From contig JAHDVP010000001.1 in assembly GCA_023384575.1 (NCBI GenBank), positions 231,528 through 295,527 on the forward strand: a stretch of DNA of 64,000 nt, in the 5' to 3' direction. Source of the stretch: Acidobacteriota bacterium (GTDB lineage: Bacteria > Acidobacteriota > Vicinamibacteria > Vicinamibacterales > JAFNAJ01). Positions within the stretch are counted from its first letter, which is position 1. Each line of letters begins with the position of its first letter. A model generated the notes under the pieces. The model saw nothing but the letters and a program-made list of their open reading frames with translations. It did no database searches and was not told the DNA's origin. Below are positions 7,800 to 16,855 of this stretch, one piece after another. Position numbers and translations under genes: made by a program.

Positions 7800-8410
7800 G
7801 AGTCGGGGCTCCTGAAATGCGCGTCGAGCAGCGTTCGCAGGGCCTGCCGTGCTCGATGCAGTCGGATCTTCACCGCGTTGGGGGTCACGCCGAGCAGGCC
7901 CGCCACTTCGTTGGTGGTCCGTTCCTCGATGTCCCTCAGCAGCAGCACGGTCCGGTACGCGTCGGGCAGGCGGTCGATCGCCGCTCTGACGAGTTCACGC
8001 GTCTCGGCCTGGAGGACGAGGCCGTCGGCAGGGACCACCCACGACCTGAACTGCTCGTCGTGGTGGCCGTCGTCGCGGAAGGCGGGGAGCAGGGCCTCGA
8101 TCGGGGTCTCCGGCCGGCGACGCCTCGTGCGGAGCCTCATCAGGGCGACGTTGACGACGATGCGATGCAGCCAGGTCGACACCCGGGCATCACCGCCGAA
8201 GCCGTCGATGGCTCGAAACGCCGACAGGAAGGCCTCCTGAACGGCGTCCCGAGCGTCCTCATCGCTGGCGAGCATCCGTCGTGCCACCGCGAGCAGCCGG
8301 CCGCCATAGGCGCGGACGATCTCCTCGAACGCGGTGGATTCGCGCGCCTGCAACCTTCTGACGAGGTCCGTCTCGTCGACGGCGGGACTGCCTGCGACGG
8401 AATCGGTCAT
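7796..8410 (-). CDS. ECF RNA polymerase sigma factor
   Basis: A 204-residue extracytoplasmic-function sigma-70 factor. Region 2 is present (AFEEIVRAYGGRLLAVARRML and DARDAVQEAFLSAFRAI), then DARVSTWLHRIVVNVALMRLR, a variable linker, and region 4 with DRLPDAYRTVLLLRDIEERT and the helix-turn-helix VAGLLGVTPNAVKIRLHRAR. The ATG at 8410 has GGAG about ten bases upstream. It is coupled to the zinc-finger anti-sigma gene. The divergent YHS-domain gene at 8585 is a possible target. Confidence 0.93.
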   Translation of the reverse strand: MTDSVAGSPAVDETDLVRRLQARESTAFEEIVRAYGGRLLAVARRMLASDEDARDAVQEAFLSAFRAIDGFGGDARVSTWLHRIVVNVALMRLRTRRRRPETPIEALLPAFRDDGHHDEQFRSWVVPADGLVLQAETRELVRAAIDRLPDAYRTVLLLRDIEERTTNEVAGLLGVTPNAVKIRLHRARQALRTLLDAHFRSPDS

Positions 8411-8584
8411 GTACGGCGACTCCAGTACGATGACTGCGTCACGACCACGGGCCCGGCCGCAGGCCCGTCTCGCCATCATGTTGCCTGAGATGCCGTGTCG
8501 ACCGCCAGGTTTCAACGCCGGGCCGGTCTGGCGAAACCTCTGGAGCGCGCCGGCATCCCAGGCAGCACGAAAGGGAGGACGTCC

Positions 8585-9034
8585 ATGACCATCCCCGCTT
8601 GCGCCACACGTGTCGGTCTCGTCGCGATTCTTACGGCTCTCGGCGTTACTGCCCCCGTGTTCGCCGAGAAAACGAATGTCTCTCGCGGACTCGCCCTTCA
8701 CGGTTACGACCCCGTGTCGTACTTCACTGAGGGAAAGGCCGTGAAGGGGCATCCGGACGTGACCGCGACCGACGGGACGGTCACGTACCGTTTCGCGAAC
8801 ATCGCGAATCGTGACATGTTCGCCAGGGACCCGTCGAAATACCGTCCGCAGTACGGAGGTTTCTGTGCCTACGGGGTCTCGCAGGGCTACACGGTCGACG
8901 TCGACCCGGAGGCATTCGCGGTCGTCGACGGGAAGCTGTACCTGAACTACTCCAAGCGCGTGCAGCGCACCTGGGACCAGGACCGCGCGGGGTACATCGA
9001 CAGGGCCGATGCCGCGTGGCCGCGCCTTCGGTAG
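8585..9034 (+). CDS. Exported YHS-domain protein
   Basis: A 149-residue protein with a signal peptide (to about VFA-EK, residue 24). The body has the YHS-type sequence GLALHGYDPVSYFTEGKAVKG ... YRFANIANRDMFARDPSKYRPQYGGFCAYGVSQG. This matches the family of periplasmic YHS proteins annotated as possible metal-binding or tellurium/copper-related. GGGAGG lies eight bases before the ATG. It is divergent from the ECF sigma gene 174 bp away and may be in that sigma's regulon (inference). Confidence 0.88.
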   Translation: MTIPACATRVGLVAILTALGVTAPVFAEKTNVSRGLALHGYDPVSYFTEGKAVKGHPDVTATDGTVTYRFANIANRDMFARDPSKYRPQYGGFCAYGVSQGYTVDVDPEAFAVVDGKLYLNYSKRVQRTWDQDRAGYIDRADAAWPRLR

Positions 9035-9066
9035 ATCCGCAGCGTGTCTTCGGCCAGCATCCGCGA

Positions 9067-9648
9067 CTACTCGAGGCTGAAAGCAATCCGTGCCGACTGC
9101 AGACCGTAGGCGCGCTCGACGAGATCGTCCTGGCTCGAGAAGAGGTGCGGGGCGTCGAGCCCGGTGAGGACGACGAGCCGCCGCTCGGCGTCGGCATGCG
9201 GCTCGAGGCTGCCGTCGGCGAGGATGTGCCCGATCTCCGACACTCGCCCGCGCAGGTGGCGGCACACCAGGATCGCCCGGTGGCAGTCGAGCGGATCGCG
9301 TTCCGCGCACATCATGGCGACGGCGTGGGTGCTCGTGCCGGTGACCACGCGTGCCAGGCCGGCGCGAAACGCCGGCGTGCGCGCGAGCCGGGCGAAGTCG
9401 ACCCGCCCGTCGACGTAGCAGGCCTCGTCCGACGGCCTGGCGCCGAGCTCCTGACCGAGGAACACGTAGTCGATCCCTTGACGGGCGAGCTGCGCCCGGA
9501 GCGCCTCGCGACTGTACTGCGGGACGTGCCGGCTGTAGGGCGCCGACCGCACGTCGGCCACCGCCGTCGCGTCGTGCTGGCGCAGCAGGGCGATGAATCG
9601 CTCGACGGGGTGGTTGGCATGACCGATGGTGAGAAGGCGATGGGCCAT
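9067..9648 (-). CDS. DUF488 domain protein
   Basis: A 193-residue protein of the DUF488 family. Characteristic blocks are LLTIGHANHPVERFIALL, VADVRSAPYSRHVPQYSREAL, GIDYVFLGQELGARP and MMCAERDPLDCHRAILVCRHL. The biochemical function of the family is unsettled. The ATG at 9648 is preceded by a 221-bp region, empty of recognisable genes, up to the start of the glycosyltransferase gene at 9870. Confidence 0.9.
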   Translation of the reverse strand: MAHRLLTIGHANHPVERFIALLRQHDATAVADVRSAPYSRHVPQYSREALRAQLARQGIDYVFLGQELGARPSDEACYVDGRVDFARLARTPAFRAGLARVVTGTSTHAVAMMCAERDPLDCHRAILVCRHLRGRVSEIGHILADGSLEPHADAERRLVVLTGLDAPHLFSSQDDLVERAYGLQSARIAFSLE

Positions 9649-9869
9649 CGTGTGCGGGGCGGGTCGAGCGATCCTACACCGGGCGGCGGCACTTGGCGCT
9701 CACCGGTCGTGCCTGGACTCATCACAAGTCTGCGCCAGCGCGCGTCGAACGAGCGCCGGTCGGGTTGACCCGGGCGGGTCACGCGCCGTAGCGGCCCGGG
9801 GCGGCCGCGGGTCGGCTATCATGCGGCGACCCGATCCGCATGGTCCGCTCGAGTGCCGAGGTGCCGCCC

Positions 9870-11351
9870 ATGAACGCTGCCCTGCCCCGCGTCGCCTGGG
9901 TCCCGCTGCTCGGGATCGTGGCCGCGAAAGTCGTCGTCCATGGCGCGTTCATCGGCGATTACGGGTTCCACCGCGACGAGCTGTACTACCTGATGTGCGG
10001 GCGCGCGCTCGACTGGGGGTACGTGGACCACCCGCCGCTCGTACCATTCCTGGCTCGAGGCATCGAGGCGCTCGCGGGCCCGTCGCTCGTCGCGCTGCGC
10101 CTGGCCAGCGTCAGCCTTGGCGCGCTCATCGTCTTCGTCGCCGGCCTGATCGCCCGCGAGATGGGCGGACGCGCCTGGGCGCAGGGCCTTGCGGCACTCA
10201 CCGTGGCCGCGTCGCCGGTCTTCCTGCTCACGAATCACCTGTTCCAGACGGTGACGCCGGATCAGGTCGTCTGGGTCGTGTGTTCGTGGCTGGTGCTTCG
10301 CATCCTGCGGACGGGGCGCGAGCGCCTGTGGTTGCTCGTCGGCCTGATCTGCGGGATCGGGCTGCTGGCAAAATACACCGTCGCGCTCTTCGGCCTCGGT
10401 CTCGTCGCCGGGCTCGCCGCGACCCCGTGGCGCCGGTCGTTCCGCTCGCCGTGGCTCTGGGCTGGAGGGGCCGTGGCGGTGGCGCTCGTCCTGCCGAACC
10501 TTCTCTGGCAACTGCACCACGGATGGCCCTCGGCCGAGTTCATCGTCAGCCGGGGTGCGCGGACCGCGGCCGAACTGACCCCGCTGACGTTCCTGGCCAT
10601 TCAGCTGGCGTTCATCGGGGGCATCTCGATGCCGGTGTTCGTGGCTGGCGTCGCGCGGGTCTTCGGACCGGACGCGGGCGCCGCACGCGTGCTCGGCTGG
10701 CTCTGGCTCGTCGTCACCGTGCTGCTCACGGCGATCGTCGCCAAACCGTACTACCCGGCGCCGACGTATCCCGTGGTGCTCGCCGCCGGGGCCCTCTGGC
10801 TGGAGGCCCGCGGAACGACGAGAGGCTGGCGGCGGCTTCGCGTGGCGATCCCGCTCGCGCTCGTCCTCGGCCAGGTGCCGCTCGTCTGGATGGTGCTGCC
10901 GCTCGTGCCGCGCGAGACGTTCGCGCGCCACCAGGACGCGTGGCCGCACAAGGAGTATCGGGAGATGGTCGGCTGGGAGGAACTCGCCGCCCAGGTCGCT
11001 GCGGTCTATCACGCGCTGCCAGCCGACGAGCGGGGCCGCGCCGGCCTCATGACCGACTCGTACGGTGAAGCCGCCGCGCTCGACCTGTTCGGCCCGGCAC
11101 ACGGCCTACCCAGAGCGACGAGCGCCCACAACAATTACTACTACTGGGGCCCGCCCGAGGCCGACGTCGTTGTCGTCGTCGCGTGGTCGCGCGACCGGCT
11201 GGCCGAGGTCTTCGACCAGGTCGACGAGGTGCGACGTGTCACCAACGCACTCGGGATCGTCAACGAGAGCGCGCAACAGCGGATCTTCGTGTGCCGGCGC
11301 CCCTTGCGTCCATGGACCGAGATCTGGGAGGTCCTGAGGTCTTTCGTCTGA
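9870..11351 (+). CDS. GT39-family (PMT/ArnT-like) membrane glycosyltransferase
   Basis: A 493-residue integral membrane protein with about ten hydrophobic segments. The N-terminal loop GDYGFHRDELYYLMCGRALDWGYVDHPPLVPFLARG carries the D/E-rich first periplasmic loop and the YVDHPP motif of dolichyl-phosphate-mannose-protein mannosyltransferase/ArnT-like enzymes, which move sugars from polyprenyl-phosphate carriers. GAGGTG precedes the ATG at 9870; an in-frame ATG at 9840 is less likely. The C-terminal soluble part contains HNNYYYWGPP, typical of this bacterial subgroup. The acceptor is unknown. Confidence 0.87.
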   Translation: MNAALPRVAWVPLLGIVAAKVVVHGAFIGDYGFHRDELYYLMCGRALDWGYVDHPPLVPFLARGIEALAGPSLVALRLASVSLGALIVFVAGLIAREMGGRAWAQGLAALTVAASPVFLLTNHLFQTVTPDQVVWVVCSWLVLRILRTGRERLWLLVGLICGIGLLAKYTVALFGLGLVAGLAATPWRRSFRSPWLWAGGAVAVALVLPNLLWQLHHGWPSAEFIVSRGARTAAELTPLTFLAIQLAFIGGISMPVFVAGVARVFGPDAGAARVLGWLWLVVTVLLTAIVAKPYYPAPTYPVVLAAGALWLEARGTTRGWRRLRVAIPLALVLGQVPLVWMVLPLVPRETFARHQDAWPHKEYREMVGWEELAAQVAAVYHALPADERGRAGLMTDSYGEAAALDLFGPAHGLPRATSAHNNYYYWGPPEADVVVVVAWSRDRLAEVFDQVDEVRRVTNALGIVNESAQQRIFVCRRPLRPWTEIWEVLRSFV

Positions 11352-11553
11352 ATTCACCCTGATCGGACAATCTGGCTGGCGGCTACAGGCTGCTGGCCTG
11401 GTCTTCGTCGCACCCCTGGCCCCCGCCAGGGCGGACCGAGGCCGCCCAGAAGCTGTGCTCTCGAGCCTGCCCTCCCCGTTCAAGTCCTGACCGGTGATGC
11501 CGATTCCGTGGGGGAACGGGTTTCTGACTCGGCCCCCTGGAGGTGGCAATCCC

Positions 11554-12003
11554 GTGAGTTCCGGCGGCTCCTCCCAAGGTCGCGCGCGACACGAGACCGC
11601 CCCGCCGCCGGGCCCGGGTACTGGTGCGTCGGGCAACCCCACGTGGGAGCCGGTCGAGTTGCGGCTCTCGACCGCGGCACGCCGTGGCGACTGCGGAACG
11701 GTCCTCAGCCAGCGGCCGCTGCGAGCCGGCCAGGTCGTGTCGTGCGTCTTCGACGACGGGATGCGCCAGACCTGTCGCGGCACGGTCGATTCCTGCGTGG
11801 TGCAGAGCATCGGCCCTCAGGGCCTGACCTACGAAATCGGCGTCGTGTTCGAGGACGGCGACGTGATGGGCAGCAGTGCCCCGGCACGCGAGGCGAGCGC
11901 GCTCCCGAGCGAGGCGGCCGCCCCGGACGCCGAGGCGGGCTGGCCCGACGACCTCCCCGATTTCGAGGTGCTGTTCGACGAAATCGAGGACGCCGATGAC
12001 TGA
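11554..12003 (+). CDS. Small PilZ-like protein at head of chemosensory operon
   Basis: A 149-residue protein (GTG at 11554, with GGAGG ten bases upstream; the frame is open from 11494). The middle part, WEPVELRL ... CRGTVDSCVV ... YEIGVVFEDGD, resembles the second half of a PilZ domain, but the c-di-GMP-binding RxxxR motif is not evident, so it may not bind nucleotide. The acidic tail ends DFEVLFDEIEDADD. It overlaps the next gene by eight bases and is probably the first gene of the Pil-Chp-like operon. Confidence 0.6.
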   Translation: MSSGGSSQGRARHETAPPPGPGTGASGNPTWEPVELRLSTAARRGDCGTVLSQRPLRAGQVVSCVFDDGMRQTCRGTVDSCVVQSIGPQGLTYEIGVVFEDGDVMGSSAPAREASALPSEAAAPDAEAGWPDDLPDFEVLFDEIEDADD

Positions 12004-13486
12004 ACCCGGCGCGTCCGAGCGGAACCTCCATCCATCGCTCGCCGAAGGCATCGCCGCCGTGAAGTCCGGCGACCTCGTCAGGGCTCGTGCCCAACTTCGG
12101 GCCGCCGCGGCGTACGACCCGCTCGACGTGCGCCCGCTACTGTGGATGGCGCGTGCGGCCGAGACGCCGGAGCGGGCGCTCGAGTACCTGCGCCGGGCGG
12201 TGGTGACCGCGCCCACAGACCCGGGCGCACGCGCGGCGCTCGCAGGACTTCTGCTGCGAGAGGGTGTGGGCGCGGCCAAGGCAAAGGCGCGGCCACGGGC
12301 GCACCTGCTGTTCGAGGAGCTCTCGGCCCTGACTCCAGAGGACGAGCGCGCCTGGCTGTGGCGCGCGTCGGTGGCGACGACGAGCGCCGAGGCCATCTCG
12401 TGCCTCACCAAGGTGTTGACCATCGTCCCCGACCACGAGCAGGCTCGGGCCGCTCTCGAGCGCCTGCGCGGGCGGGTGAACGGCACAGCGCGAAGCCGCA
12501 CGGAGGCCGAGCCGGTGGCGGCGCCCAAGCCGGCCGAACCGCCCGCCGCGGCCGCGCACGACCCGGCCAATCCGCAGGCGGCGCCTTCGCCTCCTGAGAC
12601 CGCGCGGTCGATCGGGCCCGTGAGCCCGTTGGCCATCGTGCCCGGCAAGGAAGAGAGCACTCGGTCGGTCCAGCCGTCCGACGGTGCACGGTCCGCACCT
12701 GGGCCCTCGCCGCCACGGCCTGCGAATCGTCCCGCACCTGCGGTGACCGTACGGCTGCGGGAGGTGACTCTCGCGTCGCCACCCGAGTCAGTCGCCGAGA
12801 CTGCTCAGGAGCCGTCGCCCACCGTCAAACCGTTCGGCAACATCCTGAACCTGTCGCAGCTGGCGCCGCCGCGCGCGCCTCTGGCGCCCACACCCGCTCG
12901 CCCGGTCGGTACGGCTCCTGGCGCCGACGCTCCCGGTGGTCGTGCCGGAATCTCTCCGCCGCCAGCCGGTCCGCGAGTGGAGGCCGTGCCACGGCCGGCC
13001 GCCATCCAACCCGCACCCACGCTCGAGGCTGTGGCCCCGGCGCCTCGCGCCGCGCCCGCGGCGCGGTCGCCCGGAGCGCCCGTCGTGCCGGTGGCCCCTG
13101 AGGCCGACCCGGCGCTTGGTCTCGTGCTGGTCGTCGACGACAGCCCCACGGTGGTCCGCGTGGTGAGCTTCGAGTTGCGGAAGCACCGGCTGGAGGTGAT
13201 GGCCGCCAGCAACGGCCCCGAAGCGCTGGCGCTGCTGAAGACGCACGTGCCCGACCTGGTGTTGCTCGACATCAACATGCCGAACATGGACGGCTACCAG
13301 GTGTGCCGCGCCATTCGAGCCGATGACCGCACCCGGCGCATTCCCGTCGTCATGTTGTCGGGAAAGGACGGCTTCTTCGACAAGGTTCGCGGCCGCATGG
13401 CTGGTGCGGTGGACTACATCACCAAGCCGTTCGAGCCGGCTCTGCTCGTGGAGATGATTGCCAGGTATTTCCCGGTGCGTCTGTGA
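11996..13486 (+). CDS. TPR and response-regulator receiver protein
   Basis: A 496-residue protein. The N-terminal ~170 residues are TPR-like helical repeats (GDLVRARAQLRAAAAYDPLDVRPLLWMARAAE; ALEYLRRAVVTAPTDPGARAALAGLLL). A long Pro/Ala-rich, probably disordered linker follows (about residues 170-370). The C-terminus is a CheY-like receiver: VLVVDDSPTVVRVVSFEL, phosphoacceptor in LVLLDINMPNMDGYQV, lysine in DYITKPFEP. It occupies the PilG position in a Pil-Chp-like cluster. The start overlaps the preceding gene; GAGGA precedes it. Confidence 0.88.
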   Translation: MTEPGASERNLHPSLAEGIAAVKSGDLVRARAQLRAAAAYDPLDVRPLLWMARAAETPERALEYLRRAVVTAPTDPGARAALAGLLLREGVGAAKAKARPRAHLLFEELSALTPEDERAWLWRASVATTSAEAISCLTKVLTIVPDHEQARAALERLRGRVNGTARSRTEAEPVAAPKPAEPPAAAAHDPANPQAAPSPPETARSIGPVSPLAIVPGKEESTRSVQPSDGARSAPGPSPPRPANRPAPAVTVRLREVTLASPPESVAETAQEPSPTVKPFGNILNLSQLAPPRAPLAPTPARPVGTAPGADAPGGRAGISPPPAGPRVEAVPRPAAIQPAPTLEAVAPAPRAAPAARSPGAPVVPVAPEADPALGLVLVVDDSPTVVRVVSFELRKHRLEVMAASNGPEALALLKTHVPDLVLLDINMPNMDGYQVCRAIRADDRTRRIPVVMLSGKDGFFDKVRGRMAGAVDYITKPFEPALLVEMIARYFPVRL

Positions 13487-13538
13487 GGCGGCCTGCCGGG
13501 CCGTTCGGTGCCTCACCCGACCGTGCGAGGACGGAACG

Positions 13539-13904
13539 ATGCCGAAAGAGACCATTCTGATCGTGGACGACAGCCCCACCGAGCTGCGCGGCATGACCAG
13601 GCTGCTCGAGCAGCACGGGTACGAGGTCGTGACGGCCGTCGATGGCGACGAGGCCGTCGCGAAGGCCACGAGCGCGAAGCCGCAGCTGATCCTGCTCGAC
13701 ATCATCCTGCCGAAGACCAACGGCTTCCAGGTGTGCCGGCGGCTGAAGACCACGCCCGCCACACGCGGCCTCAAGGTGATTCTCGTGAGCAGCAAGGCGC
13801 AGGAGAGCGACCGGTTCTGGGGCCTGCGGCAGGGCGCCGACGACTACGTGGCGAAGCCGTTCACGCCGGAACAACTGCTGCACGCGGTGGCACGGCAGCT
13901 CTGA
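13539..13904 (+). CDS. CheY/PilH-like response regulator
   Basis: A 121-residue single-domain receiver. ILIVDDSPTELRGMTRLL carries the acidic pair, LILLDIILPKTNGFQVCRRLK the phosphoacceptor aspartate, and ADDYVAKPFTPEQLL the conserved lysine. GAGGA lies seven bases before the ATG. With no output domain it should diffuse and act on a motor or effector, as PilH or PilG does in type IV pilus control. It lies between the TPR-receiver and CheW genes. Confidence 0.93.
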   Translation: MPKETILIVDDSPTELRGMTRLLEQHGYEVVTAVDGDEAVAKATSAKPQLILLDIILPKTNGFQVCRRLKTTPATRGLKVILVSSKAQESDRFWGLRQGADDYVAKPFTPEQLLHAVARQL

Positions 13905-13917
13905 CGGGGCGGGGCCG

Positions 13918-14598
13918 ATGACGAGCGACGACCGCGACCCGCTTCACGAACCGCTCGACGGGGTCGACGCGTTCCTCGAGGAGGATCTCGCCGCGCTCGT
14001 CGATGGCCTGGCCACGACGTGGGAAGCGCCCGATGGCCGCGACGCGCTCGCCCTCGAACCGTCGGCGTCGCCGGAGGGGGCTCTCGAGACAGAGCGGCCG
14101 CCGGGCGATCCGATGGTGACGGCGCGCTACCTCGTGTGCTCGATCGCGGGCCGGCGGTGCGCGCTGCCCCTGGCGAACGTCTCGGAGGTGGGCCGCGTGC
14201 CTGCGACCGTGCCGCTGCCCTTCGTGCCCGGCTGGATTGCGGGAGTCATCAACCTGCGCGGACACATCGTCTCGCTCGTCGACCTCGCAGTGCTTCTCTC
14301 GGGACGCCCCTCGGAGGCGCCCGCGCGCATGGTCGTGATCGGAACGAGGGAGGGCGACATCTTCGCGGCGTCGCTCGTCGACGCGGTACACGGCATCCGC
14401 GAGGTGGACGTCACGACCATCGCTCCACCCGACGAGGCCACGGCTGCCGTCTTCGGCGGGTACGTGTCGGGGATCTGGCATGACGTCGACGAAGCAGGTG
14501 AGCCGGATCGGGTTGGCACCGCCGCACGCCCGGTACCGATTCTCGATGTCGAGCAGCTCGTGGGGTCCGAGCGCGTCCAGGTGAGGGAACTGGCGTGA
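13918..14598 (+). CDS. CheW-like adaptor protein (PilI position)
   Basis: A 226-residue protein: an acidic N-terminal extension of about 75 residues, then a CheW domain (MVTARYLVCSIAGRRCALPLANVSEVGRV, FVPGWIAGVINLRGHIVSLVDLAVLL). CheW couples receptors to the CheA kinase. The extension makes it longer than the usual ~160 residues. The domain contains an insertion near VSGIWHDVDEAGEPDRVG. It sits 13 bp after the receiver gene and 58 bp before the MCP gene. Confidence 0.9.
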   Translation: MTSDDRDPLHEPLDGVDAFLEEDLAALVDGLATTWEAPDGRDALALEPSASPEGALETERPPGDPMVTARYLVCSIAGRRCALPLANVSEVGRVPATVPLPFVPGWIAGVINLRGHIVSLVDLAVLLSGRPSEAPARMVVIGTREGDIFAASLVDAVHGIREVDVTTIAPPDEATAAVFGGYVSGIWHDVDEAGEPDRVGTAARPVPILDVEQLVGSERVQVRELA

Positions 14599-14656
14599 CC
14601 GCGGCCGACGGACCAGTTGGGTCGGGCCGAGCCGGTGCTGAAGGGTGGGAGGACGT

Positions 14657-16855
14657 ATGGTTCCGAAGCTGAGAATCTGGCACAAGCTGGCGTTGATGAT
14701 GGTGCCCCTGGCTGCCGTCGCCGCGTTGCTGGGCACGGTGGTCATTCGCAACGACCAGGCCCAGGTGCGCGCGACCCGGCTCGAGCGGAGCGGCGTGGAA
14801 TTCCTCGCCGCGACGGCGGACGTGCTCGGGCCGCTGCAGTCGCACGGCGTGCTGGCCGTGCGCGCCATTGCGGGTGACCTGAGCGCCACGGCGGAGCTCG
14901 AAGCGGCGGCCTCGGCCGTCGACGCGGGTTTTCTCCAGCTGGTGCGCGTTGAGGCCGGCTTCGGCGAGCGCACCGACCTCGCGAGCCGCATCGATGCACT
15001 GCGCATCGCCTGGGAGGTGCTTCGCGACGGGGCCCGCATGACCACGACCGTCGACTGCGAATCGCAGCACCGCTCGCTGGCCCTCGCGCTCGTCGGGCTG
15101 CAGCAGCAGGTGGCCGATCGCACCCGCCTGCGGCACGAGACGCTCGAGGAGGCGCAGCGGCTGACGGTGGTGCTCTCGCTCTGGGCACCGCGCACCATGG
15201 TGAACCTCGCGGCGCTCCGCACGCGCGCAACAGCCGTCGTGCTCCAGGGCGGCGCGCAGCCGGAGGATCAGCTCGCGATCGGCAACTACTTCGAGGCGAT
15301 CGCCGAGCTGCAGCGCGAGGTGGACGACCAGCTGGCGGCCGCCTTCGAGGCCAATCCGCAGGTGCGGACCGCGCTCGAGGGCGTCTACGCCCGCGCCCAC
15401 GACGCCGTGACGACGTATCGAGGTTTCGCCGAAGAGCACCTCCGCGCGGCACGGACCACGCTCTCGCTCGCCGACCACGCACCGATGGCCAACCGGCCCG
15501 TCGACGAGTACCTCGATCTCAACAGGGCTGGTGTCTCGACGCTCGGGCACCTCGTCGCCTGGCGCGCCAGGAACGCCGAGTGGCGGCGGAACCTTGCCGT
15601 CGCCGGTTTCGCTCTCTCACTCCTGCTCGCCGTGGCACTGGCCTGGTGGGTCTCGGCCGACGTCCGTCGGCAGATCGCCAGCATCCGCCAGGCGGTATCG
15701 AGCGTGGAGTCCGGCGTGCTCGACGCGCGGGCCGACGTGCTGACGCACGACGAGCTCGGCGGCCTGGCGGCGTCGATCAACGCGATGTTCGACAACACGC
15801 TCACGCTCATCCAGTCGCGCGACCAGCGCGATCGCATCCAGGCGTCGGTGATGAAGCTCCTCGAAGAGGTCAGCGGCGTCGCCGAGGGCGACCTCACGCG
15901 CGAGGCCGAGGTCACGGCCGATGTGACGGGGACGATTGCCGACTCCTTCAACTACATGATCGGCGAGCTTCGCGCCATCGTCCGCGACGTGCAGCACACG
16001 TCGCACTTCGTCAACGAGGCGGCGTCGAGCATTCACTCGAACGTCTCTCGGCTCGCGACGTCGAGCGAGTTGCAGACCCGCCAGATTGCCGAGACGGCGA
16101 GCGCCGTCGCCGACATGGCCAGTTCCATCCAGCGCGTGTCGCGGCACGCAGCCACGTCGGCCGAGGTGGCCGAACAGGCGCGTTCGACCGCACGCCAAGG
16201 CACCGTCGTCGTGGACCGTACCCGACACGGCATGGGGGTGATCCGCGATCACGTCCAGGAGACGTCGAAGCGCATCAAGCGCCTGGGTGAGAACGCCCAG
16301 GAAGTGGGCGGTATCGTGCAGCTGATTGGCGACATCGCCGACCGCACGAGCATCCTCGCGCTGAACGCCTCGATTCAGGCGGCCGCGGCTGGCGAAGCCG
16401 GCCGTGGGTTCGCCGTCGTGGCGAGCGAGGTCGAACGACTCGCCGAACGCGCCGCCGATGCCACCAAGCGCATCGCCGCCCTCATCAAGACGACTCAGAC
16501 GGAAACCGCCGGCGCATTGGCGGCGATGGAGGACACGACGCGCGAGGTGGTCTCCGGGTCGGCGCTGGCTAGCGAGGCGGCCGACGCGCTCGACCGCATC
16601 GAGAGCGTCTCGACGGAGCTCGCCGAGCACATCGTGTCGATCTCCAGCGCGGCGCGCACGCAGGCTGACGGGTCGGAAGTGGTGGCGCGCGCCATGCAGT
16701 CGATCTCGGCCATCGCGCAGCAGACGGCGCCGGCCGCCCGCTCGGCGACACAGGCGGTGGCCGAGCTGGTCCAGCGCACCGACAATCTGCGCGAATCGCT
16801 CCGGCGCTTCAAGGTGCCGGCCTCCTCCGTGGCCGATGCGCAGGACGCGGCATGA
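14657..16855 (+). CDS. Methyl-accepting chemotaxis protein (PilJ-like)
   Basis: A 732-residue receptor. TM1 is at about residues 11-28 and TM2 at about 312-331, enclosing a ~280-residue helical periplasmic sensor. A HAMP-like region (QIASIRQAVSSVESGVLDARADVLTHDELGGLA) follows, then the coiled-coil signalling domain. The kinase-contact tip reads ILALNASIQAAAAGEAGRGF, close to the canonical MCP tip. GGGAGG precedes the ATG. It ends in the ATGA start of the CheA gene. The ligand or stimulus is unknown; PilJ-type receptors respond to surface contact or pilus state. Confidence 0.93.
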   Translation: MVPKLRIWHKLALMMVPLAAVAALLGTVVIRNDQAQVRATRLERSGVEFLAATADVLGPLQSHGVLAVRAIAGDLSATAELEAAASAVDAGFLQLVRVEAGFGERTDLASRIDALRIAWEVLRDGARMTTTVDCESQHRSLALALVGLQQQVADRTRLRHETLEEAQRLTVVLSLWAPRTMVNLAALRTRATAVVLQGGAQPEDQLAIGNYFEAIAELQREVDDQLAAAFEANPQVRTALEGVYARAHDAVTTYRGFAEEHLRAARTTLSLADHAPMANRPVDEYLDLNRAGVSTLGHLVAWRARNAEWRRNLAVAGFALSLLLAVALAWWVSADVRRQIASIRQAVSSVESGVLDARADVLTHDELGGLAASINAMFDNTLTLIQSRDQRDRIQASVMKLLEEVSGVAEGDLTREAEVTADVTGTIADSFNYMIGELRAIVRDVQHTSHFVNEAASSIHSNVSRLATSSELQTRQIAETASAVADMASSIQRVSRHAATSAEVAEQARSTARQGTVVVDRTRHGMGVIRDHVQETSKRIKRLGENAQEVGGIVQLIGDIADRTSILALNASIQAAAAGEAGRGFAVVASEVERLAERAADATKRIAALIKTTQTETAGALAAMEDTTREVVSGSALASEAADALDRIESVSTELAEHIVSISSAARTQADGSEVVARAMQSISAIAQQTAPAARSATQAVAELVQRTDNLRESLRRFKVPASSVADAQDAA

